In this document: positions 24,320-31,599 of the stretch, one piece after another | How the letters are laid out: every line of letters starts with the position of its first letter | Position numbering within the stretch: the first letter of the stretch is position 1 | Source of the DNA: Geobacter sp. | Lineage (GTDB): Bacteria; Desulfobacterota; Desulfuromonadia; Geobacterales; Geobacteraceae | NCBI GenBank assembly: GCA_003490025.1 | Contig: DNJC01000127.1 | Location: 3,162 to 67,161, forward strand | DNA length: 64,000 nucleotides | Direction: 5' to 3' | Made by a program: the position numbers and the translations under genes | Notes under the pieces: generated by a model | The model's input: only the letters and a program-made list of their open reading frames with translations | What the model was told of the DNA's origin: nothing | The model's database searches: none

Positions 24320-24979
24320 CTATTTTATCAGGCCCGAGGCCGTAGAATTTCCTGTCACGCCGGACCTCGAATACGACATCGCCCCGAACGGGCACCGCTT
24401 GACGCACTGGGGGTCGCCGCCGCAAAGCGTGCAGATCCGCTCAGGCTTCCCGGTCTCAGGGTTCGGGGTGATGGTACCGGTACGCTTCGCGGCGCAGGCA
24501 CCGGCGCAACTGCGGCAGCCGAGACACCGGTCGACATCGTTGCGGATGGTGCGGGTGGCCGGATCCCTGTAGAGTGCGCGCCTGCCGGTCTTTGGCTCCG
24601 GTTCGACCGGGCACGCCTGCACGCAGGGCGTGTCGGCGCACATGGCGCAGACGACGGGGACGTCGACATCGGGATTGAAGCCGTGGACCCGGATGTTCGC
24701 ATAGCGCGGGTTGCCCAGCCCGGGGAATTCCTTTCCGCCGACGGACGCGGGCCGGTTGCGTGACGAGCAGGCCGTTTCACAGGTACGGCACCCCGTGCAC
24801 TTCGCGTAATCCACCAGGACCATCTTGAGGGCCGGCTCCCCCGAGAGAGCCCAGGCCGCCGAATGGACCCCGAACTGCCCGAACAGCACGAGGGCGCCCC
24901 CCCCTATCCCGACGCCCTTGAGAAAGTCCCGGCGGGTGAGGTTCATCCCTTCGCCAGGAACGCTTTCCTTTTCATCCAT
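24320..24979 (-). CDS. Tat-exported ferredoxin-type protein with four [4Fe-4S] sites
   Basis: This 219-residue electron-transfer subunit has a twin-arginine leader LTRRDFLKGVGIGGGALVLF at residues 17-36 followed by a hydrophobic stretch, so export to the periplasm is predicted. Four Cys groups follow: CTGCRTCETAC, CAMCADTPCVQAC, CLGCRSCAGAC and CTLCGGDPQCVKRC. This is the DmsB/HybA-type ferredoxin pattern. It is the first gene of the operon with the aldehyde oxidoreductase and is presumably its electron acceptor. ATG 24979 is chosen because GGAGG precedes it. The Tat leader conflicts with the leaderless partner enzyme. Confidence 0.88.
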   Translation of the reverse strand: MDEKESVPGEGMNLTRRDFLKGVGIGGGALVLFGQFGVHSAAWALSGEPALKMVLVDYAKCTGCRTCETACSSRNRPASVGGKEFPGLGNPRYANIRVHGFNPDVDVPVVCAMCADTPCVQACPVEPEPKTGRRALYRDPATRTIRNDVDRCLGCRSCAGACAAKRTGTITPNPETGKPERICTLCGGDPQCVKRCPFGAMSYSRSGVTGNSTASGLIK

Positions 24980-25163
24980 GTCTGCCTCCATTAGAAATTG
25001 CACGGATTCTACCCCGGAAGCGGCAGGAGGCGGTATAGCGATCCTGCCTATTTTTTGCCTGATCCTCCGACGCCTTCGGAAATGGTTGGTCCTGACATCA
25101 GGCTTGTTGGTCCTGACCAGATGGTCCAAAGATGAGGGGAGAACGGCGTCCGCTCAACAATAG

Positions 25164-25204
25164 GAAAAGCCATGCGGAGCAACCTCTGCATGGCTTTTTT
25201 TCGT
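25164..25204. terminator. Intrinsic terminator
   Basis: AAAAGCCATGC pairs with GCATGGCTTTT over a 13-base loop and is followed by TTTT. It lies between the universal stress gene stop and the ferredoxin gene promoter region. Confidence 0.8.
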
Positions 25205-25257
25205 TTTTGCACCGCTTGGGGGACACGGGGCGGTCCTGGCCATGGTGCCTCACATCG

Positions 25258-26163
25258 TCATACCTTTGCCAGCGGTATCATCAGTAACGGCGCCCGGCTG
25301 AAACTGCAGATCCGGTGCGCCACGCTCCCCTCCCAAAAGGCCTTCATCCCGGTCTTCCCATGGGTCGCCAGGATGGTCAGGTCAACGCTGCCGACGTTGG
25401 CCGCATCAGCGATCATCTCCGCCGGATCCCCGCGCAGTACATGCCCGCTGACCGCGAATCCCTGGCTGCGAAGCGATTCGGTCTCCCTCTCTATCAGCAC
25501 CTGGGCGTCCTTGTCTGCCATTTCCAGCATTTTGGAAGAGGTTGCGGGAAGCATGCGACCTGAAACCTTGGCATTTCCTGCCAGGGATCCGAAAAGAGGA
25601 ACCACGCTCACCAGGTGCAGGGCGGCCCGGCAGACCTTGGCGATCTCCATTGCCACCGGGAGGGCCTTGGCGTGTTCGGGGTCGCCATCCAGGGGGACGA
25701 GGATGTTGCGGCAGGAAAAGGGGGGAACGCCCCCTTGCTCGTCGGGATGGGTAATCAGGACCGGAAGCGAGCCCAGATCGATCACCTTCTGAGCGATGCT
25801 TCCCAGGAACAGGTGCAGCGATTTGCCGCGGCCGTGGGAGCACATGATGATCAGGTCGTGCTCCAATTCGTCCGCGTGCGCAACAATGCTCCCGGCCACG
25901 TTATCGACATCCGCCTCATGAACATGGAAGTCGACCGCTATCCCTTTGGTAAATGCCCGCTGCGACAGTTCGCTTAGGTAAGCGAAGGCCTCTTGCGCAT
26001 TCTTGAGATGGGATTGGCCATGCACTTCACTGGGGGCGTTCCGCTCCACCACATGCATGAGCGTGACGCGGCTGGCGAATTTTTCGGCCAGAAAGGCGGC
26101 GGCCGGCAGTGCCGCTTCCGCCATTTTGGAGCCGTCCAAAGGGATCAGAAAATGTCTGAACAT
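25258..26163 (-). CDS. Universal stress protein with two UspA domains
   Basis: This 301-residue protein consists of two tandem Usp folds. The first ends in MCSHGRGKSLHLFLGS and the second in ATHGKTGMKAFWEGSVAHRI; both carry the G-x2-G-x9-GS ATP-binding motif. Domain starts are FRHFLIPLDGSKMAE and CRNILVPLDGDPEHA. It would bind ATP and modulate stress survival. It lies five bases after the Nramp stop, so the two form an operon. No membrane segment is present. Confidence 0.92.
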   Translation of the reverse strand: MFRHFLIPLDGSKMAEAALPAAAFLAEKFASRVTLMHVVERNAPSEVHGQSHLKNAQEAFAYLSELSQRAFTKGIAVDFHVHEADVDNVAGSIVAHADELEHDLIIMCSHGRGKSLHLFLGSIAQKVIDLGSLPVLITHPDEQGGVPPFSCRNILVPLDGDPEHAKALPVAMEIAKVCRAALHLVSVVPLFGSLAGNAKVSGRMLPATSSKMLEMADKDAQVLIERETESLRSQGFAVSGHVLRGDPAEMIADAANVGSVDLTILATHGKTGMKAFWEGSVAHRICSFSRAPLLMIPLAKV

Positions 26164-26167
26164 AAGG

Positions 26168-27478
26168 TCACCCTGTGATGAGAGTTTTATACAGAAGGTA
26201 GACGTTTAAGGCGACGATGACCGCGGCGATCAGGCTGGCAAGGATGGTGGTGACGCGTCTGTTGACCAGTTCCCCCATGATATCGGAGCGACTGGTGAAC
26301 ATCACCAGCGGTATGATCGCAAAAGGGAGCCCGAAACTTAGCACCACCTGGCTGATCACCAAGGTGCGGGTCGGGTCCAACCCCATCAGGACCACAACCA
26401 TTGCCGGGGTCATGGTTACCACGCGCCTGATCCAGATGGGAATGTGACGTTTGAGAAAGCCCTGCATGATGACTTGCCCCGCGCTGGTCCCTACGGCTGA
26501 CGACGAGAGCCCCGAGACCAGCAGAGACAGACCGAAGATCCACTTGGCGGCACTCCCCAAAAGCGGCTCCAGGGTGCGATGAGCCTCTTCGAGGGAGGCG
26601 ACGTGGGTGAGTCCGGTTTTATAGAAGGTCGCAGCCGCCATGATCAGCATGGCGGCGTTGACAAAGCTCGCGATCCCCATGGCGATGACCACGTCCACTA
26701 TCTCGAAGTGATAGAGACTCTGCAGTCGTGCCTTGTCTCTGACCACGATGCGTCCCTGGGTCAGGGATGAATGCAGAAAAATCGCATGGGGCATGACCGT
26801 TGCTCCGAGTATGCCCGATGCCAAAAGGACGCTTTCGGCACCCGAGAACTGCGGCACGAAAGCATGATAGGCGATCTGGCCCCAATCGGGCTTGACGATA
26901 AAGGTCTCGATCAGATAGCAGAGGGCGATCACTCCGACCATGGAGGAGATAACCGCCTCGAGCGGCCGGAAGCCGTAGCGTTCGAGAGCCAGGATCAGCA
27001 GTGTCACGATGGCCGTCAAGACGGCACCCGCAAAGAGCGGCACCCCCATCAGAAGCTGGAATCCCACGGCCGCCCCCAGGAACTCCGCTAGATCCGTCGC
27101 CATGGCGACCAGTTCCATCAAGACCCACATGGCGTAGGTCACCGGCCTGGGGAAGTTCTCGCGGCACTGTTCGCCCAGATTCTTGCCGCTGGCGATGCCG
27201 AGTTTTGCCGACAGGGTCTGGATCAGCATCGCCATCAGGTTGCTGACCACGATGACCCAGACCAGCATGTAGCCGAATTTTGCCCCCCCCTGGATGTTGG
27301 TCGCAAAGTTGCCCGGATCCACATAGGCCACGCTGGCTATGAAGGCCGGCCCAAGAAACGGCATCAGTCTGGCGAACCGGCTCCTTCGCGTCTTGCCGCT
27401 GAGAACCTCCAAGGCGTCAGCAACGGTCTTGAAATCGGTAGAATTTTTGCCTGCCTGGCTGGATTTATCGCTCGTCAT
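26168..27478 (-). CDS. Nramp-family divalent metal transporter
   Basis: This 436-residue membrane transporter for Mn(II)/Fe(II) driven by protons has about eleven helices. Hallmarks are FIASVAYVDPGNFATNIQGG (DPGN metal-binding motif in TM1) and ATVMPHAIFLHSS (MPH motif in TM6). ATG 27478 follows AGGAAAG; the upstream extension has no ribosome site and low hydrophobicity. It is cotranscribed with the universal stress gene downstream. A MntR- or Fur-type site was not found. Confidence 0.92.
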   Translation of the reverse strand: MTSDKSSQAGKNSTDFKTVADALEVLSGKTRRSRFARLMPFLGPAFIASVAYVDPGNFATNIQGGAKFGYMLVWVIVVSNLMAMLIQTLSAKLGIASGKNLGEQCRENFPRPVTYAMWVLMELVAMATDLAEFLGAAVGFQLLMGVPLFAGAVLTAIVTLLILALERYGFRPLEAVISSMVGVIALCYLIETFIVKPDWGQIAYHAFVPQFSGAESVLLASGILGATVMPHAIFLHSSLTQGRIVVRDKARLQSLYHFEIVDVVIAMGIASFVNAAMLIMAAATFYKTGLTHVASLEEAHRTLEPLLGSAAKWIFGLSLLVSGLSSSAVGTSAGQVIMQGFLKRHIPIWIRRVVTMTPAMVVVLMGLDPTRTLVISQVVLSFGLPFAIIPLVMFTSRSDIMGELVNRRVTTILASLIAAVIVALNVYLLYKTLITG

Positions 27479-27713
27479 GGGTGTCTTTCCTGATATGGGA
27501 AGCTGCGGTGCCAAACGCGGACTGCATCGAACTGGATCGAAACTATACAGCAGACAGTCTCGGATCAAAACCCCTCAACTGTATCACACATATTTCAATG
27601 AGCTATGCCACCGCATGTGACAACTACACGGGCTTGCCAAAGAAGGGCTGTGAGAGTAAACGGGCAGGCAAGAAGGTGGTAGAACACCCAACCTAAACCC
27701 TGCTGCTCTCGAC

Positions 27714-27749
27714 ACTTGACAGGGAAAAGAATGCGTGTAAACATGCGCA
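27714..27749 (+). promoter_or_regulatory. Candidate ccdAB promoter with operator palindrome
   Basis: TTGACA (27714-27719) is followed 16-17 bases later by TGTAAA. The latter lies inside an imperfect palindrome ATGCGTGTAAACATGCGCAT, as expected for autoregulation by the CcdA-CcdB complex. Inferred from pattern only. Confidence 0.35.
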
Positions 27750-27774
27750 TAAGAAACACGGATGGAGGTGGACT

Positions 27775-28017
27775 ATGGTAACTACTCCAAAAGGCGCAGT
27801 ACGCAAAGCGGTAAACGTGACCGCCGATATTGAACTGGTAAGGCGTGTTCGGGATCAAAAAGGCAACCTGTCGGCTTTGCTCGAGGACTCCATGGTTGCC
27901 TTTCTGAAAAAAAAGGAACTTGAGCGTTGGAAAGAAGAGAACCGGCATTCTTTCGAATCGTACGACCGTATGATTGAAGAACACGGCGTGCTTTCAGACG
28001 AAATAGGGTTGCTGTAG
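27775..28017 (+). CDS. ccdA: CcdA-type antitoxin
   Basis: This 80-residue protein has a ribbon-helix-helix N-terminal region (KAVNVTADIELVRRVRDQ) for DNA binding and autorepression. Its acidic/charged C-terminus includes LERWKEENRHSFESYDRMI, which matches the CcdB-neutralising part of CcdA. The stop is two bases from the toxin start, so translation is coupled. The pair protects against loss of this chromosome segment or acts in stress. Start ATG follows GGAGGTGG. Confidence 0.92.
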   Translation: MVTTPKGAVRKAVNVTADIELVRRVRDQKGNLSALLEDSMVAFLKKKELERWKEENRHSFESYDRMIEEHGVLSDEIGLL

Positions 28018-28019
28018 AA

Positions 28020-28325
28020 ATGGCGCAATTCGATGTCTACCGCAACCCTAGCCCCACCAGCAGCGGGCGAGCGCCGTATTTTGTCGAAGTTCAAGGCAAC
28101 TACTGCGCCGTGAAATCGACATGCGTGATAATCCCACTGGTAATATCAACTGCATTTTTTCCTGCACCGGTGCTGAATCCCCTCATCTTACTCGATGGTG
28201 TGGAGTATATACTCTCCACAGCGGAAATCACCGCAGTGGCACGTTCCAGACTAGGGCGCCGCATCGGTTCGATTCAGCGTTATCACAACGAAATCCTAAG
28301 AGCAATAGACCGACTTCTCGAATAG
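28020..28325 (+). CDS. ccdB: CcdB-type toxin (gyrase poison)
   Basis: This 101-residue protein has the CcdB signature MAQFDVYRNPSP at the N-terminus, then YFVEVQGN, VIIPLVISTAFFPAPVLNP and a C-terminal helix IQRYHNEILRAIDRLLE. CcdB proteins trap DNA gyrase on DNA. The known C-terminal Trp-Gly-Ile of F-plasmid CcdB is not present; this is common in chromosomal homologues, so potency is uncertain. It is directly coupled to ccdA. Confidence 0.92.
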   Translation: MAQFDVYRNPSPTSSGRAPYFVEVQGNYCAVKSTCVIIPLVISTAFFPAPVLNPLILLDGVEYILSTAEITAVARSRLGRRIGSIQRYHNEILRAIDRLLE

Positions 28326-28348
28326 TAACATAGTAACAAAGGGTGATT

Positions 28349-29164
28349 ATGCTTACCGATGCCCAGATCGAACGCTACTCCCGCCACATCATACTCAAAG
28401 AGGTCGGCGGGAAGGGGCAACAAAAACTTCTCAACGGTCGGGTCCTCATCATCGGCGCCGGCGCCCTCGGCTCTCCGGCAGCCCTCTATCTGGCTGCGGC
28501 GGGCGTTGGAACCATAGGCATTGCCGATGACGATGTGGTGGAGATCTCGAACCTGCAGCGCCAGATCATCCACCATACCGGCGACGTCGGTAAGGCAAAG
28601 GTGCTCTCCGCCTGCGAGAAGATGACGGCGATGAACCCCGACGTCGAGGTCATCACCCACCAGACCCGGGTCCGCGCCGACAACATCACCGAAATCATCA
28701 GCTCCTACGACTTCGTCATAGACGGCACCGACAACTTCGCCGCCAAGTTCCTGATCAACGATGCCTGCGTGCTTGCGGGAAAGCCCTTTTCCCACGGCGG
28801 GATTCTGCAGTTCCTCGGCCAGACGATCACCGTGAACCCCGGTGTATCGGCCTGTTATCGCTGCCTCTTCCCCACCCCTCCTCCTCCTGGAGTCATCCCC
28901 ACCTGCGCCGAGGCCGGCGTCATCGGCGTTTTGCCCGGCGTCATCGGCACGCTGCAGGCCAACGAGGCGATCAAGCATCTGCTGGGAAAAGGCACGCTCC
29001 TGAACAACCAGATGCTCATTTTCGACGCCCTGGAAAACGAGTTCACCAAGGTGGAGGTGGCGAAAAATCCCGACTGCCCCGTCTGCGGCGCCGCTCCGAC
29101 CATCACCGAACTGCGCGACGAACTTCAGATCATGAAGGCTTGTGAAATGGAGAGAAGCGCCTGA
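28349..29164 (+). CDS. moeB: MoeB/ThiF-family adenylyltransferase
   Basis: This 271-residue E1-like enzyme activates the C-terminal glycine of a sulfur-carrier protein (MoaD or ThiS). It shows GxGxxG in LIIGAGALGSPAALYL, NLQRQIIHH with the Arg finger, IDGTDNFAAKFLIND, and the zinc pairs CYRC and CPVC. MoeB is preferred over ThiF because the surrounding genes are a molybdoenzyme and cofactor set. ATG 28349 follows AAAGGGTG. It is convergent with the ferredoxin gene at 29168. Short tail segment CEMERSA is unremarkable. Confidence 0.85.
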   Translation: MLTDAQIERYSRHIILKEVGGKGQQKLLNGRVLIIGAGALGSPAALYLAAAGVGTIGIADDDVVEISNLQRQIIHHTGDVGKAKVLSACEKMTAMNPDVEVITHQTRVRADNITEIISSYDFVIDGTDNFAAKFLINDACVLAGKPFSHGGILQFLGQTITVNPGVSACYRCLFPTPPPPGVIPTCAEAGVIGVLPGVIGTLQANEAIKHLLGKGTLLNNQMLIFDALENEFTKVEVAKNPDCPVCGAAPTITELRDELQIMKACEMERSA

Positions 29165-29167
29165 TCC

Positions 29168-30106
29168 TCAGACTCCACCTGGAGTAATTTCCAATGCCCC
29201 ATCCATACAAAACTCACCACACAGGCCGCATCCGGTACACGACCCCACGATAAAAACAGGTGTTTTCTCCGGATCGGCGGTTTGAAGGGCGCCGGCAGGG
29301 CAGATGGCGACACAGCCCTGGCAGACCGTGCAGCCACTGTCGAACGAGACAGTGGAATCGAAGCGCTGACGAATCCTCTCTTCTGTTGCAGGGGAAAGAC
29401 TTTTTCTGATCTCCCTCAGCAGCTCTCTTCTGATCGGCAGGCGCTTTGTGGAGTAATCCGTGCGTCGTTCAACCCGCTCAGCGGTGGACGAGAGGACGAC
29501 GGCGGCACTCTTGAAAATTGAGTCTCTGAACGCTTTGAAAAAGCCCCGCCGTCCCACCGACTCCTCCGCGAATTCCATATCTCCCGGAGATTCCGCCAAA
29601 ACGATACGACAGCCGCTGTCGAAGAGACCGGCTTCCGCGACGCCATGAAGCCGCTGCAGGAGTTGACTGACGATGCCGGCGTTGGGGCAGTCGCCGCACC
29701 TGGTCATATTGAGCGTGAGCTTGCCGGAGAGGGTGTGTGAGAGAGCCACCAGGTGCTCTTCAGCTAGTCCCCCCAGACAGGCCAGGGTAGCATGGGCTTT
29801 TTCCCTGGTGCGACTGCAGCCGAGAATAGGATCCGGCACCCGGGAAAGTTGCGTCACGCAAGCGTAAAAATCGGCGCCCTGCTCCAAGGCTCCCGACGGG
29901 CAAGCGGCGGAGCAGAGCAGGCATCCGGTGCAACGGGCGGGATCGACGGAGAGGGTTCTCTCCAGGCCGATTGCCCCGTGCGGGCAGGCATCGGCACAGC
30001 GACGGCAACTGCTTTGGCAAAAACGCATGCGCAGGCAGCGGGATGCATCGATCGACAGGTCATCCCGACCGCCGGTTTGGCTTTGCACCTGCCGGGTATC
30101 AGCCAT
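29168..30106 (-). CDS. 4Fe-4S ferredoxin-domain protein of the arsenate reductase operon
   Basis: This 312-residue cytoplasmic protein carries several [4Fe-4S] sites. The N-terminal half has CQSSCRRCADACPHG and CTGCLLCSAACPSG; the C-terminal part has CTVCQGCVAICPAG and CTGCGLCGEFCMDG. In the middle is CGDCPN. The arrangement resembles NapF/DsrK-type multi-cluster proteins that mature or feed molybdoenzymes. The start codon overlaps the TorD gene stop by eight bases, so it is translated with arrD. A role in assembly or electron delivery to ArrAB is inferred from position. Confidence 0.82.
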   Translation of the reverse strand: MADTRQVQSQTGGRDDLSIDASRCLRMRFCQSSCRRCADACPHGAIGLERTLSVDPARCTGCLLCSAACPSGALEQGADFYACVTQLSRVPDPILGCSRTREKAHATLACLGGLAEEHLVALSHTLSGKLTLNMTRCGDCPNAGIVSQLLQRLHGVAEAGLFDSGCRIVLAESPGDMEFAEESVGRRGFFKAFRDSIFKSAAVVLSSTAERVERRTDYSTKRLPIRRELLREIRKSLSPATEERIRQRFDSTVSFDSGCTVCQGCVAICPAGALQTADPEKTPVFIVGSCTGCGLCGEFCMDGALEITPGGV

Positions 30107-30737
30107 GTGCGGCAGCCGCCAGTTTGGCGTGATCCGAGGTTACAAAGGCAGCGGTACAGCGAGCCAGTGCCTGGTAAAAGGGTGCCTCACCGTCGCTGAT
30201 GATGGCTTCGGTGAACGGCTTCAACCACGGCATCAGGAACCTCTCGAGGAACTCAAGCTGCAGTCCCGCGAGACGTTCAGACTCGTCGGCGTTTGCAATT
30301 GTTTCCGCCTGGCGCTGACTGAAGGCGAGAAAGGACAGGAATTCCAGCTCGACGGTGATGTGATCCGGCAACTCAAAGAAGTCTTCCGCAAGGTGCAGCC
30401 CGCAGGTACGGTAAAAAGCTTCGGCGGCTGCGGTTGAATCACCCATTACGGTTTGATTGTCCAGATAGAAGGAGCCATATGGTGGCGCGACCAGCTTGAA
30501 AGGGCCGACAAGGATACGGGCATGCTCTACGGCAAGTGATTCAATGGACTGGTCAGAGGCGAGTGCTGCAGCCTGGGCCGCATGTGCGGAGGCTTCAGGA
30601 GCCAGATCGGAGAGCAGAGCTGCCAGGACATCGCAGCATTTCTCGTCAAACAGGGCGGGTGTCGGTGGATAATAACAGGCCGCCAACAGGCGGTAGACGT
30701 CTTCGCGGGTTGTAGCGGCACCTTGATTCTTGTTCAT
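30099..30737 (-). CDS. arrD: TorD/DmsD-family molybdoenzyme chaperone
   Basis: This 212-residue helical chaperone has the TorD pattern LLAACYYPPTPALFDEK, VEHARILVGPFKLVAPPYGS, YRTCGLHLAEDFFELPDHI and ELEFLSFLAFSQRQAE. Such proteins bind the Tat leader and apo-enzyme of their partner molybdoenzyme until cofactor is inserted. It follows the catalytic and iron-sulfur subunit genes, the position of arrD in other arsenate respiratory operons. ATG 30737 is preferred, although the GTG two codons upstream is possible. A 16-bp hairpin separates it from arrB. Confidence 0.85.
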   Translation of the reverse strand: MNKNQGAATTREDVYRLLAACYYPPTPALFDEKCCDVLAALLSDLAPEASAHAAQAAALASDQSIESLAVEHARILVGPFKLVAPPYGSFYLDNQTVMGDSTAAAEAFYRTCGLHLAEDFFELPDHITVELEFLSFLAFSQRQAETIANADESERLAGLQLEFLERFLMPWLKPFTEAIISDGEAPFYQALARCTAAFVTSDHAKLAAAAHG

Positions 30738-30751
30738 TATCACCAGTCCCT

Positions 30752-30791
30752 AACAGAGCGGGATGGGACTTTCGCCCCATCCCGCTCTGTT
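30752..30791 (-). promoter_or_regulatory. 16-bp hairpin between arrB and the chaperone gene
   Basis: Perfect 16-bp arms AACAGAGCGGGATGGG and CCCATCCCGCTCTGTT enclose an eight-base loop. There is no T-run on the transcribed side, so it looks like an RNA-stabilising or partial-termination hairpin that lowers downstream expression. Confidence 0.6.
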
Positions 30792-30811
30792 TCGTCGTAA
30801 AAATCCGGTTG

Positions 30812-31582
30812 TTACGCCTTGTTGATACCCTTGAAAGCTCGGATATAAGCCACGTTCGGCTTGGTCCCCTTCTCTTGCTTGAGGCGCATAGCCTTGTGCT
30901 TTTTCAGAAGTTGCGCCGGTTCGCTCCCGGAGTCGTTGAGATCGCCGAAAATGCGGGCCTTGGCCGGGCAGGCCACCACGCAGTTGGGAAGCTCTCCCTT
31001 TTTCACGCGGTGCTCGCAGAAGATGCATTTCTCCGCGATCCCCTTATTGCGCACGCTGGCGTAGTCCGGATGGGAGTAATCATGGCGAGAGGGAGGGATA
31101 TCCCCTGCCGCCTTGGCGGTCTCGGCGCCCGAGGCGGTGCATCCCTTGATCAGCTCGCCGCCGTCGCGATACATCTGGTGGGGCTCGCTTACACCATCGT
31201 TGACGCTGATGACGCTGTAGGCGGCCTTTTCCCTGGCCACGTCGGTGGCGCTGTAGGGGCAGGCTTTCTGGCAGCGGCGGCACCCTATGCAGCGCTCGTC
31301 GTTGTGCATGGTGATGCCGTCGGCCGTCTTGAACATCGACTTGGGCTGCACCGGGCAGGCTTTGACGCAGGGCGCGTCGGTGCAGTGGTTGCAGAGTACC
31401 GGTATCGCCGTGTAGGAGAGCTTGGGGAATTTCCCCTCTTCCTTGTAGATGTAATCGGCCCAGTTGAAGGTCTGTCCCTTGCCGGCGGACTGGGTATTGT
31501 TTTCGGTCTTGCAGGCCAGGGCGCAGGCGCCGCAGCCGACACATCGTTGCAGGTCTATGACCATTCCGTATTGCTTAGGCAT
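30812..31582 (-). CDS. arrB: Arsenate respiratory reductase iron-sulfur subunit ArrB
   Basis: This 256-residue protein has four [4Fe-4S] binding groups: CVGCGACALAC (16-26), CNHCTDAPCVKAC, CIGCRRCQKAC and the fourth, CIFCEHRVKKGELPNCVVAC. This is the DmsB/ArrB family that carries electrons to the pterin subunit. There is no leader of its own, consistent with export bound to the Tat-leader-carrying catalytic subunit. It starts 17 bases after the arrA stop and follows AAAGGGGG. It has an insert around residues 130-165 with GELIKGCTASG. Confidence 0.87.
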   Translation of the reverse strand: MPKQYGMVIDLQRCVGCGACALACKTENNTQSAGKGQTFNWADYIYKEEGKFPKLSYTAIPVLCNHCTDAPCVKACPVQPKSMFKTADGITMHNDERCIGCRRCQKACPYSATDVAREKAAYSVISVNDGVSEPHQMYRDGGELIKGCTASGAETAKAAGDIPPSRHDYSHPDYASVRNKGIAEKCIFCEHRVKKGELPNCVVACPAKARIFGDLNDSGSEPAQLLKKHKAMRLKQEKGTKPNVAYIRAFKGINKA

Positions 31583-31599
31583 TCAGTAGTCCCCCTTTC

